DNA of 52,977 bases. Origin: an uncultured Opitutales bacterium (lineage in GTDB: Bacteria > Verrucomicrobiota > Verrucomicrobiia > Opitutales > UBA2995). The notes below the pieces were generated by a model. That model was given only the letters and a program-made list of their open reading frames with translations, did not search any database and was not told the origin of the DNA. Positions 45,230 to 52,977 of this stretch are shown piece after piece. Location of the stretch: contig CALJGU010000045.1 of the NCBI GenBank assembly GCA_938075565.1, positions 1 to 52,977 of the forward strand. The letters are read 5' to 3'. The first letter of the stretch is position 1. Every line of letters begins with the position of its first letter. A program made the translations under genes and the position numbers.

Positions 45230-46722
45230 ATGCTTACAATCATGCAGCTATCCTCGGTAACAGTTCAAAGGTTTGTACTTTGTATGATACTGTCATATCC
45301 GTTGATGTCGAATGGGCATTCCAACTGGCCTCAATTCCTGGGGCCACAGGGTTTGAGCAATGCAGGCGATCAATCCATTCCACTTGAGTTCAACGCTGAA
45401 AAAACCTGCTTTGGAAAGTACCGGTCCCCAAGGGGAATGCATCTCCCGTCCTCTGGGGTGACAAACTCTTCCTTGCCGCATTTGAGGGAAACAGTCGTAT
45501 CATGATGGCTATGGGTAGACGAACCGGTTCAGCCCTATGGAAAAAGACTGTTCAGGCCAATGAGAAGGAAAGCTTTACACACCGGCTCTCCGGCCCTGCA
45601 GAGTCGACACCCTGCACGGACGGGAAACATGTCTATTTTTATTTTGGGAATTATGGTCTGGTTGCTTTGAACTTCGATGGTTCCATGGCCTGGGAAAGAA
45701 TTCTATCCAAACCACGATCCGGCATGGGCACAGGCACTTCCCCCATCCTCCACGAAGGACTTCTCATCTTAAACCGGGACAGCACCGATGATCCATGTAT
45801 CCTGGCTCTGGATACTGAGACTGGTGAGGAAGTTTGGAAGCACCCCCGAATAGGTTACAATTCCAGCCATGCATCCCCATTCATCTGGAAAAACAAAGTG
45901 CGCACCGAGTTGGTCATAGCAGGTACACGCTCTTTGGTTTCCCTCGAGCCCAAGCCAGGGAAGCTCATCTGGAAAGTGGAAGATACAAACGGATCCCCAT
46001 GCACTTCGCCGGTCGCAACACCTGACCGCTTGTTTTTTGCCTCCTGGTCAGCGAACAATGCCAATAGTCGAGAAAAGCTGGAGGCTCACTTCGACGATGA
46101 ATTGGAAATCACCGACGAAGAGATGAATGACTCTGAGTTGTTCTTCAATCGATTTGACAAGAATGGAGATGGATCACTTGTCCGCGATGAAATGCCCAAG
46201 AGCAGAGCCAAAGATGTTTTTAAGTGGTTGGACCAAGATGACAACGAGATCTGGGAGCAGGATGAATTTGAGATCCTCACCCGCCCTCCAGGTCGAGGCC
46301 GCAATATTATGGTGGCGATCAATCCTGGCGGTTCAGGCATTCTCAATGAAACAGATTACATTAGCTGGGAATGGCGAAAGCATTTGCCATATGTAGCAAG
46401 CCCGTTGATCAGTGAAAACCGAGTCTACCTCGTTAAGTCGATGGGGTTGATCAGTTGCTTAAACACAGAAACAGGAGCTCCTTTTTACTCCGGCCAGCGC
46501 ACAGGAGAAAAAGGTGAATATTTCTCATCTCCCATTCTTGCTGATGGCAAACTAGTGATCTGCTCTAATAATGGTACTGTCTTTCTCCTCAAAGATGGAG
46601 ATAAGTTTGAGATCTTGGCTTCCAATTCGTTAAATGAAGAAATAATAGCCACACCAGCGGTGGTCGACAACACCCTCTTCATTCGATCAACTGATACCTT
46701 GTGGGCATTCAAGAAACCATAA
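45230..46722 (+). pseudogene. Frameshifted secreted PQQ-like beta-propeller protein with EF-hand pair
   Basis: Two frames together make one family protein. The first (45230 to about 45405) gives a signal peptide and NWPQFLGPQGLSNAGDQS, the WPQFxGP start of PVC PQQ-propeller proteins. The second, reading from about 45405, continues NLLWKVPVPKGNASPVLWGDK and runs to 46722. They would join if the A6 tract in GCTGAAAAAACCTG (near 45400) had seven A. The intact part has repeated blades (ILALDTETGEEVWKHP, LISCLNTETGAPFY) and an inserted pair of EF-hand loops (DKNGDGSLVRDE at 46156-46191, DQDDNEIWEQDE at 46231-46266). The next gene is an intact relative. It may be a true frameshift, or a sequencing indel. 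Confidence 0.75.
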
Positions 46723-46729
46723 ATCGCCA

Positions 46730-48058
46730 ATGAAACTTACAATCCTTATTACCCTAGCATTTGCTTTCATTAACCTAGTTCGGGCCGACCAATGGCCTCA
46801 GTTTCGAGGTCCGGGCGCACGCGGTATAGGAACTGGCGACAACCTACCAACCACTTGGTCAGCCACTGAGAATGTAGCCTGGAAAACAGATATACTGGGT
46901 CGTGGCTGGTCCTCGCCCATCGTTTGGAATGACAAGGTCTTCTTAACCACGGTGATCAACTCCGGCGTTTCTGAAGACCCCAAGAAAGGTCTATACTTTG
47001 GAGGAAATCGACTGGAGCCGCCGAAGACCGTTCACAGCTGGAAAGTCTACTGCCTCGACTTGAACAGCGGAAAGATCAATTGGGAACACACAGTTCACGA
47101 AGCAAAACCCGATACTGGGACCCACATAAAAAACAGTTTTGCCTCAGAGACCCCGGTAACCGACGGCGAACGGGTCTATTTCTACTTTGGCAACGTAGGA
47201 CTTTTCGTATTCGACATGGATGGGAAGGAAGTGTGGTCAAAGTCGTTTAAACCACAGTTCACACGTCATGGTTGGGGAACTGCTGCATCCCCTGTTCTTC
47301 ATAATGACCGACTCTACATTGTAAACGACAATGAGGAAAATTCCTGGCTGCTTGCCCTTGATAAAAAGACGGGAAAAGAGATCTGGAAAACACCTAGAGG
47401 AAAAGAAAGCAATTGGTCATCACCTTACGTATGGAAGAATGAACTACGCACCGAAATAATCGTGCCAGCTACCAAACGGGTCAGGTCCTACGATTTGAAG
47501 GGGAAGGAACTTTGGTCCTTTGAAGGCATGTCGAGCATCACCATCGCTACTCCATACGAAGCGGACGGATTACTCTATGTCAGCTCTGGCTACGTGGGCA
47601 GCCGAAACAAACCTATCTATGCTATCCGCCCTGGAGCCAGTGGAGATATCTCAGTGAATGAAGCCAATACAGCGAATGACTACATCCTCTGGTCAGACTG
47701 GCATGCTGCCCCTTACAATCCATCCACCCTGATATACGACGACCAACTCTATGTTCTCTGGGATCGAGGCATGCTCTCTTCTATGAATCCTAAGACCGGA
47801 GATTACTTTTTTGAGAAAACCAAAATCCAAGGGAGCAAAGCCGGATTCACTTCTTCACCCTGGGCCTATAATGGAAAGGTATTTTGCCTGAATGAAGATG
47901 GAGAAACCTTTGTATATAATGCGGGTCCCAATTTCTCATTCTCACACAGAAATTCACTTGCCGAGAATGATATGAGTATGGCGACTCCCGCAATAGCTGG
48001 CGATGCGCTGCTCATTCGTACTGCGGCTCGACTCTATTGTATACGGTCAGACGATTAA
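46730..48058 (+). CDS. Secreted PQQ-like beta-propeller repeat protein
   Basis: A 442-residue exported protein: signal peptide MKLTILITLAFAFINLVRA, then DQWPQFRGPGARGIGTGDNL, the conserved opening of this PVC family, and eight or so blades with the W-type repeats (VYCLDLNSGKINWEHTVHE, LLALDKKTGKEIWKTPRGKE, RSYDLKGKELWSFEGM). PQQ binding itself is not shown; many such proteins are only structural propellers. It lies seven bases after a frameshifted paralogue that also has EF-hands; this one lacks them. A four-base overlap joins its end with a convergent gene. Confidence 0.88.
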   Translation: MKLTILITLAFAFINLVRADQWPQFRGPGARGIGTGDNLPTTWSATENVAWKTDILGRGWSSPIVWNDKVFLTTVINSGVSEDPKKGLYFGGNRLEPPKTVHSWKVYCLDLNSGKINWEHTVHEAKPDTGTHIKNSFASETPVTDGERVYFYFGNVGLFVFDMDGKEVWSKSFKPQFTRHGWGTAASPVLHNDRLYIVNDNEENSWLLALDKKTGKEIWKTPRGKESNWSSPYVWKNELRTEIIVPATKRVRSYDLKGKELWSFEGMSSITIATPYEADGLLYVSSGYVGSRNKPIYAIRPGASGDISVNEANTANDYILWSDWHAAPYNPSTLIYDDQLYVLWDRGMLSSMNPKTGDYFFEKTKIQGSKAGFTSSPWAYNGKVFCLNEDGETFVYNAGPNFSFSHRNSLAENDMSMATPAIAGDALLIRTAARLYCIRSDD

Positions 48059-48720
48059 GGCATCTTGATCCGAGACTCAGGATACTTCCACGCGGATTGA
48101 AAGTGAACTTCGTAAATATCTTTCCGCAATTCTTTGGCCTTACCAGGATCCCATCCATTTAAGAAACGAGCTACCTTGGCCGTCTTGCCTAGCACTTTTC
48201 GTTCTTGCTCCTTTTGATACCGTTCTCGAGCTAGTTCCTCCTGCGATCTGCCAATAATGGGAATCGTCCAACGGTTGAGTATATTATTTTCGAAGTTGGT
48301 AAAGTATTTGTCCTTCAATATCCCTGGAGCCGATTCAGGTTCGAGTATCTCAATGCCTTTCATTTCTCCCATGCGCAAAAGAGGCGAATAAAATTCGTTA
48401 ACCGTGAACTTCCGAAAAGTCACTTGATTGAGGGCCTGATCAGCGTTCGTAAACTGCGAGGATTCCCCGTTCGCGCGAACCGCCTCGAGCTCGGATCTTC
48501 TCTGAGCTTCAGTCTTCAATGGAGTCACGTTTTCTTCCTTCTTTGAAGTTTCTCGGGGCGCTTCCTTTTTCCACTGATACTTGTTGATCATAAAAGAAGA
48601 CACGGTGGATACTTCGAACCCATCTGTCTTTTTATTACCGGACGGTCGAGCTGACAAAGAGACCACAACCAAGAAGAGGAGAATAGAACAGGAGCGGAGT
48701 AACATGGGGAGGAAGTTCAA
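48055..48720 (-). CDS. Secreted protein of unknown function
   Basis: A 221-residue protein with a signal peptide (LRSCSILLFLVVVSLSARPS). The rest is highly charged: a Lys/Glu-rich middle (KKEAPRETSKKEENVTPLKT), then FTVNEFYSPLLRMGEMKGIE and a basic helical end (LGKTAKVARFLNGWDPGKAK). I recognise no family. It converges with the PQQ gene (four-base overlap of the ends) and follows the enolase-superfamily gene on the same strand, 34 bases downstream, so it may be read with it. Confidence 0.6.
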   Translation of the reverse strand: MNFLPMLLRSCSILLFLVVVSLSARPSGNKKTDGFEVSTVSSFMINKYQWKKEAPRETSKKEENVTPLKTEAQRRSELEAVRANGESSQFTNADQALNQVTFRKFTVNEFYSPLLRMGEMKGIEILEPESAPGILKDKYFTNFENNILNRWTIPIIGRSQEELARERYQKEQERKVLGKTAKVARFLNGWDPGKAKELRKDIYEVHFQSAWKYPESRIKMP

Positions 48721-48754
48721 CTGGTATTGAACTCTCCCAAGGACGCTTGCTCCC

Positions 48755-49912
48755 TTATTTACTCACATTCTTCTTTAAGCAAAACTGGCTAAGCACCGAT
48801 TCATCGATCTCCAATCCTAGACCGGGCCCAGCAGGCAGCCCCACAAAGCCATCCTTTTGCTCAAAGGTCACGGACGCCAAATCATTGCGTATCGGGTTTG
48901 GCGTTTGATCAAACTCCATAACAGGTTCCTGTTCATAGGGCCTCGGAGTTCGTGCGTATGGACAAGGCGCAAAAGTTGAGGCCAGGCTAATACTGGCTGA
49001 AATCATGATCGCCGAGCCCCACACGTGCGGATTGACCTGAATCCCCATCGCATTGGCCGTAGCCGCAACATTGCGAAATTCAGATATACCTCCCACAAAC
49101 CGGACATCGGGTTGAGCAATATCCAGGGCTCTCTGGGTTAGGAAATCGCGGGCATCAAAACGATTGTACCACACCTCACCACCAGCAACAGTGATAGGCT
49201 GACCAGCTTTTACCTCAAGGTAACCATCCACATCATTGGCCATCACCGGCTCTTCGAACCAATGAATATCTAATTCAGCCAATCGATTTCCGGCATCTAT
49301 GGCGGTTGAAACATTGTAGGCTTTGTTCGCATCGACCATCAGGTATTTACCAGACCCGATCGTTTCCCGAATGGCAGCCACTCGCTCAACGTCTTCCTTT
49401 AAACTGAGACCACCCACTTTGGTTTTCATTCCAGCGTACCCAGCATCTACATACAACTGTGCCTCGGTCTTCAATTTCTCGTATCCAGGATCATTCTGGT
49501 AGTAGAGCCCTGTCGCATACACCGGTACTTTTCCACGAACCGACCCTCCTAACAGTTCAGAAATACTCTTACCTTCAACTTTCCCAGCAATATCCCAGAG
49601 CGCTATATCGATAGCACTAAGAGCACCTCCCCCAAAGCCACCAGCTAGATTGTCATTGTGCAGACTATGAAACAAGCTATGCCAGTGCGCATTAATAGTT
49701 CGTGGGTCCTCTCCCAAGAGCAAAGGAGCAAAGATATCGTGAATGACTGTTTGAGAAGGTGATCCTCCACCTTCTCCCCATCCAACAATTCCCTCAGCTG
49801 TCGATATTTTGCAGATAAGCGCAGTTCGTTTCTCAGCCCACCCTTGTGACCATCCAAACGGTTCATCAATGGGACTCTCCAAGTAGAAAGTTTCTATGCG
49901 ATCAATTTTCAC
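48755..49912 (-). CDS. Mandelate racemase/muconate lactonizing enzyme family protein
   Basis: A 385-residue enolase-superfamily enzyme. Acid/base and metal residues can be placed: K163 and K165 in AGMKTKVGG, metal ligands D194 (MVDANKAY), E220 (HWFEEPV) and E246 (VAGGEVWYN), then D269 (QPDVRFVGG) paired with H296 (NPHVWGS). The KxK and His/Asp dyad point to the mandelate-racemase subgroup, which includes sugar-acid dehydratases (galactonate, galactarate and related acids) and racemases. Exact substrate is open. Both the IlvD/Edd enzyme elsewhere in the window and this one could handle sugar acids. Confidence 0.88.
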   Translation of the reverse strand: MKIDRIETFYLESPIDEPFGWSQGWAEKRTALICKISTAEGIVGWGEGGGSPSQTVIHDIFAPLLLGEDPRTINAHWHSLFHSLHNDNLAGGFGGGALSAIDIALWDIAGKVEGKSISELLGGSVRGKVPVYATGLYYQNDPGYEKLKTEAQLYVDAGYAGMKTKVGGLSLKEDVERVAAIRETIGSGKYLMVDANKAYNVSTAIDAGNRLAELDIHWFEEPVMANDVDGYLEVKAGQPITVAGGEVWYNRFDARDFLTQRALDIAQPDVRFVGGISEFRNVAATANAMGIQVNPHVWGSAIMISASISLASTFAPCPYARTPRPYEQEPVMEFDQTPNPIRNDLASVTFEQKDGFVGLPAGPGLGLEIDESVLSQFCLKKNVSK

Positions 49913-49991
49913 GAACCGACATGCTTCTAAAAAGTGAGAATACTTTCAATGGGAATGTTTCCCTGAATTTACATGCAAAACACCTAGACCG

Positions 49992-50007
49992 TTGACTTCG
50001 AAGTCAA
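49992..50007. promoter_or_regulatory. 16-bp perfect palindrome upstream of CBS gene
   Basis: TTGACTTCGAAGTCAA is a perfect palindrome of 16 bp, 24 bases before the ATG of the first CBS gene, in the 118-bp divergent spacer from the enolase-superfamily gene. It could be an operator. It also contains TTGACT, a -35-like hexamer, but no good -10 was found at the right spacing. Confidence 0.45.
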
Positions 50008-50030
50008 AGACCTCAAATATAGGAATTCCC

Positions 50031-50498
50031 ATGAATCTCCGCCAAGCGCTCGAAAACGAAACCGTATCCCACGTTGGGTTTCCTGCGCCCGTCACAATCC
50101 AACAAAACCAGCCAGTTCGAAGGGCGGTGGAGCGCATGAAAAGACGCCGTGTCGGTTGTATCCTAATACTGGACGGGGAAAACCTGGTGGGGATTTTTAC
50201 TGAACGGGATCTGATAACCCGGGTACTCGGACAACGAGGCACCATGGACCTGGCGATTTCGGAATTGATGACGCCGAATCCTGAAGTCGCACGGACCGAT
50301 GAACCGATCAAGGAGGTGCTTTCCCGCTTCCTCCGAAAAGGCATGCGCCATCTTCCCGTGTTGGATTCGATCGAACGCCCAGTGGGCACTTTATCCGTAC
50401 GGCGCGCCGTACATTTTCTTTCCGACCACACATCAGATACCCTGTATAATCTCCCTCCTACTCACAACCAAGTGCCTACCTCCCGCGGAGGCGGCTGA
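50031..50498 (+). CDS. CBS-domain pair protein
   Basis: A 155-residue soluble protein with two CBS domains (about residues 8-70 and 80-140). Seen: MKRRRVGCILILDGENLVGI, FTERDLITRVLG, and VLSRFLRKGMRHLPVLDSIE. Such proteins bind adenosyl nucleotides and can sense energy state. AGGAA upstream supports the ATG at 50031; the frame from TTG 49992 overlaps the palindrome. A second CBS gene follows after 11 bases. Confidence 0.85.
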   Translation: MNLRQALENETVSHVGFPAPVTIQQNQPVRRAVERMKRRRVGCILILDGENLVGIFTERDLITRVLGQRGTMDLAISELMTPNPEVARTDEPIKEVLSRFLRKGMRHLPVLDSIERPVGTLSVRRAVHFLSDHTSDTLYNLPPTHNQVPTSRGGG

Positions 50499-50509
50499 TC
50501 CATACTCCA

Positions 50510-51034
50510 ATGCTTTGCCCCTACTGTAGTTTCGAAAACATCGTCGGCGCTGACACCTGCGATAGTTGCAGCCAAGATTTGACCAGCCTTGAAAATCACG
50601 GCCCTAAGTCGAATATGGAACAGAGTATCCTGGACACATCATTGGCCCACTTGGGACCGAAGATTCCAGTCATGGTCTCCCCAGATATCAGTGTTGAAAA
50701 TGTAATTACGATTCTCCAAGAAAACCATATCGGCTGCGTATTGGTTGGTAGCTCTGATCGGATCGTAGGCATATTTAGTGAACGCGATGCATTAAACAAA
50801 GTCGCAGGACGCTTCAAAGAAGTGGCTCCACAACCGATCTCGCGTTTCATGACATCCGACCCCGAATCGCTCGATGCCAACACTCCCATTGCATTTGCCA
50901 TCAACGAAATGTCTGTCGGGCACTTTCGCCATTTGCCGGTTACCTACAAAGGAAAGCTTGAGGGAGTCATCTCCATAAGAGATATGCTGCAATTCTTGAG
51001 CTCAAAATATCCTGAACTCATTCAAGCCTCTTAA
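50510..51034 (+). CDS. CBS-domain protein with N-terminal zinc ribbon
   Basis: A 174-residue soluble protein. The N-terminus holds two CxxC pairs, CPYCSFENIVGADTCDSC, a rubredoxin-type zinc ribbon. Two CBS domains follow: ENVITILQENHIGCVLVGSS with GIFSERDALNKVAG, and AFAINEMSVGHFRHLPVTYK with GVISIRDMLQFL. Its zinc ribbon could give the neighbouring CBS protein a binding partner for nucleic acid or protein; this is inference. It forms an operon with the CBS gene just upstream. Confidence 0.85.
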   Translation: MLCPYCSFENIVGADTCDSCSQDLTSLENHGPKSNMEQSILDTSLAHLGPKIPVMVSPDISVENVITILQENHIGCVLVGSSDRIVGIFSERDALNKVAGRFKEVAPQPISRFMTSDPESLDANTPIAFAINEMSVGHFRHLPVTYKGKLEGVISIRDMLQFLSSKYPELIQAS

Positions 51035-51054
51035 TGTTTTAAGCTGTACAGGGC

Positions 51055-51085
51055 TTTACAATCCGTTCTCACGGTAGGCTATAAT
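51055..51085 (+). promoter_or_regulatory. Possible sigma-70-type promoter for the sulfatase gene
   Basis: TTTACA (51055-51060) and TATAAT (51080-51085) with a 19-base spacer, 55 bases before the sulfatase ATG. The -10 is a perfect consensus; the spacer is two bases long of optimal. Read by eye only. Confidence 0.35.
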
Positions 51086-51140
51086 TTGACCAGAGCGTAA
51101 ATCCACTCCCACAAAATTCTCACCCTTTAATTATTTGAAG

Positions 51141-52637
51141 ATGCCTAAAATTCTCGTAGGCCACCGTCAGTTTATCGGCACCTGTCTAACCGCATTGATT
51201 TGGTTCGGTCTTTTTGGAATCGAAGCAACCGGAGCCACCCAACCTAACATCATCGTTATCATGACCGATGATATGGGTTTTGCTGGTCCCAGCATCGAAC
51301 CCTACGGCAATCCCCATTACGAAACCCCAGGCATGGATCAACTGGCTCGGGAAGGTTTGCTGTTTACTGACTTTCATAGCTCGAGTCCCGTTTGCTCCCC
51401 TACCCGCACAGGATTGTTGACCGGGCGATATCAACGGCGAGCTGGCGTTGAGGCAGTCATCCACCCTTATGCAAATCACCCGGAACACCCCAAAGGATTG
51501 AAAGAGGTAGAGAGCACCTTTGCGGAACGATTCAAAACAGCCGGCTATGCAACGGGCATCGTTGGCAAGTGGCATATGGGATACCCTGAGAAAAATCCTG
51601 AATACCATCCAGACAACCATGGCTTCGATTACTTTCGCGGCTACCACAGCGGCAATATTGACTATATCAATCACTGGGGCGACCACTACGAACACGATTG
51701 GTGGCATGGAAGAACGGAAACGGTGGAGGAAGGATACACCACCCACTTGATCAACAAGTACGCCCTCGAATTTATCGAAGAAAATAAAGATCAGCCATTT
51801 TGTCTCTACATCGCCCACGAATCTCCTCATGCACCGATCCAGGGACCCAATGATCCTGTTCAGCGAGGTCCTGGCTTGGAGACACGGGAAACTCCACTGG
51901 AAGAAGCCATGAAGCAAATGATGCTGGAAATGGACAAGGGCGTAGCTCAGGTTCGCGAGAAGGTCTTAGAGCTGGGACTGGATAAGAACACTTTGATTCT
52001 CTTTTTCTCAGACAATGGTGATGCTCCCAATACCGCAACAGGGAGTCCGTCACTTCGTGGCCACAAAGGCTCGGTCTACGAAGGCGGACATAGAGTCCCG
52101 GCCATCGCCTGGTGGCCTGGTCGAATTGACGCGGGTGCACGAACGGATGCTACGACCATCACAATCGATGTCATGCCGACTATTTTGTCGATCGCCGGGA
52201 TTGAGTCCGACCCTGACCGTCCATTGGACGGCATCGATCTCTCATCCATTCTGTTTGACCAATCACCCCTAGCCGACCGGCCAATCTACTGGTCCTATCT
52301 TTCCAATGGTGGTTCACGATCAGAGGCCATGCGCCAAGGTCCTTGGAAACTGGTACTCCAACATCCAGGAGCTCCGGAAGGAACCTACGCCAATCCAGTG
52401 GCCGAACTCTACAGACTCGATCAAGACCTTGGGGAAACGGACAACCTTCTCAGTAAACAACCCAAGCAAGCTGCCCGCATGCTCCAGCAATTGTATGCGT
52501 GGCTAAAAGAAACGGAAGCGACGCAAACACCCCAAGACGGTGGATGGATTGGATCAGGAATGACTGGCAAGCGAAGCAGTGAAGAATTCAATCGATTCCG
52601 CGAAGAGACACAGAAGTCTTATTCTACAACGCCCTAA
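51141..52637 (+). CDS. Secreted sulfatase (arylsulfatase family)
   Basis: A 498-residue exported sulfatase. Signal peptide (LTALIWFGLFGIEATGA), metal-binding NIIVIMTDDMGFAG with D43-D44, the formylglycine site CSPTR with C85 in SSSPVCSPTRTGLLTGRY, and GKWHMGYPE plus the substrate-site SDNGD region near residue 290 (LILFFSDNGDAPNTATGSPS). C85 would be modified by a formylglycine-generating enzyme that is not in the window. It fits the sulfated-polysaccharide diet of marine relatives. I use ATG 51141, since TTG 51135 adds only two residues. Its 3' end overlaps the next gene on the other strand by 14 bases. Confidence 0.92.
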   Translation: MPKILVGHRQFIGTCLTALIWFGLFGIEATGATQPNIIVIMTDDMGFAGPSIEPYGNPHYETPGMDQLAREGLLFTDFHSSSPVCSPTRTGLLTGRYQRRAGVEAVIHPYANHPEHPKGLKEVESTFAERFKTAGYATGIVGKWHMGYPEKNPEYHPDNHGFDYFRGYHSGNIDYINHWGDHYEHDWWHGRTETVEEGYTTHLINKYALEFIEENKDQPFCLYIAHESPHAPIQGPNDPVQRGPGLETRETPLEEAMKQMMLEMDKGVAQVREKVLELGLDKNTLILFFSDNGDAPNTATGSPSLRGHKGSVYEGGHRVPAIAWWPGRIDAGARTDATTITIDVMPTILSIAGIESDPDRPLDGIDLSSILFDQSPLADRPIYWSYLSNGGSRSEAMRQGPWKLVLQHPGAPEGTYANPVAELYRLDQDLGETDNLLSKQPKQAARMLQQLYAWLKETEATQTPQDGGWIGSGMTGKRSSEEFNRFREETQKSYSTTP

Positions 52638-52977
52638 CTCGAGCACTCCTCAACCTAAGGTCCCCTCCTCCATTGAAGAGTATCCGAATAGGCCCGGCTT
52701 CAGCTGAATCGTCCTCCACGTAATCACTCACATAGCGATTATTTATCCAAAGCTGGTGGCGACCATTGTGCACGCGGATACGATAGCGGTTCCACTCACC
52801 ATTCTGTAACTTCGACCAAGAGGCTTCGTCAGAGTCAGCGGTAGGAGTTGAAACACCGTTTCCAGAACTGCCCCGGTAAGCGATTCGGAATGCATTGTCA
52901 GCCTGAGCCCGCACATCGACTTCCAATTCGAAGTGTTCGTAATCATCCAAGGTCGCTAGTTCAAAACTACCACTACC
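52624..52977 (-). CDS. DUF1080 (3-keto-disaccharide hydrolase-like) domain protein, 5' part outside window
   Basis: The visible 117 C-terminal residues form a LamG-like jellyroll (FELEVDVRAQADNAFRIAYR, GEWNRYRIRVHNGRHQLWIN, GPIRILFNGGGDLRLRSARV), characteristic of DUF1080 proteins that are very common in Planctomycetes and Verrucomicrobia. The frame is open to the right edge. A TTG within it is not a credible start. The assignment is by strand pattern, so other concanavalin-like families are possible. Confidence 0.7.
   Translation of the reverse strand, partial: GSGSFELATLDDYEHFELEVDVRAQADNAFRIAYRGSSGNGVSTPTADSDEASWSKLQNGEWNRYRIRVHNGRHQLWINNRYVSDYVEDDSAEAGPIRILFNGGGDLRLRSARVRAL

Noticed and set aside
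51186-51917. 243-codon minus-strand ORF.
   Set aside because: Antisense to the sulfatase, including its formylglycine site.

Overview
The window looks like a chromosomal segment of a verrucomicrobial bacterium, most likely of the Opitutales/Puniceicoccaceae type. This is inferred from gene content. It carries a PVC-type secreted dehydrogenase with HEAT-like repeats and a CxxCH heme domain, paired secreted PQQ-like beta-propellers, a CxPxR sulfatase, a DUF1080-type domain, DUF5069, and a Gram-negative envelope set (LptD, ExbB/ExbD, TonB-like domains). No rRNA, CRISPR array, prophage or transposase gene was seen. There is one tRNA gene, tRNA-Ala(GGC).

Layout. 1-2.6 kb: left-truncated NhaC antiporter and a divergent SixA-like phosphatase. 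2.6-7 kb (minus): IlvD/Edd dehydratase, then a coupled ABC ATPase-permease-DUF5069 operon. 7-11 kb (plus): oligopeptide-type ABC importer (binding protein and two permeases, no ATPases) with a small unknown ORF between the permeases. 11-16.3 kb: small stress-type proteins, an unknown secreted protein, malate synthase G and a lone thioesterase. 16.3-19.5 kb (minus): leuC-leuD-exbB-exbD. 19.7-28.6 kb: aldo/keto reductase, glnS, gltX, two lipoproteins, an M14-like hydrolase and glgB. 28.8-32.8 kb (plus): lptD-scpA-two small genes-trxA, ending in a strong terminator shared with the opposing menA operon (acylphosphatase-ABC ATPase-permease-TPR-like-menA). 36.3-37.9 kb: an unusual pair, an acidic protein and a diverged ECF-sigma-like protein. 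38-41.7 kb: a flavin-binding-like protein, a VTT membrane protein, and a broken ankyrin-TonB gene. 41.8-53 kb: the tRNA and a catabolic/secreted block (heme dehydrogenase, two PQQ propellers with the first frameshifted, enolase-superfamily enzyme, two CBS proteins, sulfatase, DUF1080 end).

The most striking non-genic feature is a family of at least five intergenic elements. Each is two hairpins in inverted orientation, and each hairpin is preceded at its inner 5' side by GTAG. This is the layout of REP/BIME (REPIN) elements. The stem sequences differ from element to element, while the GTAG and the head-to-tail inverted architecture stay the same. No RAYT transposase gene lies in the window.

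Three reading-frame lesions plus one nonsense codon affect two genes: an A9/T9 homopolymer, an A6 tract, a short T run, and TGG-to-TAG at a conserved Trp position. They are recorded as disrupted genes, with sequencing error kept as an alternative. All functional calls rest on motif recognition by eye; no database search was possible.
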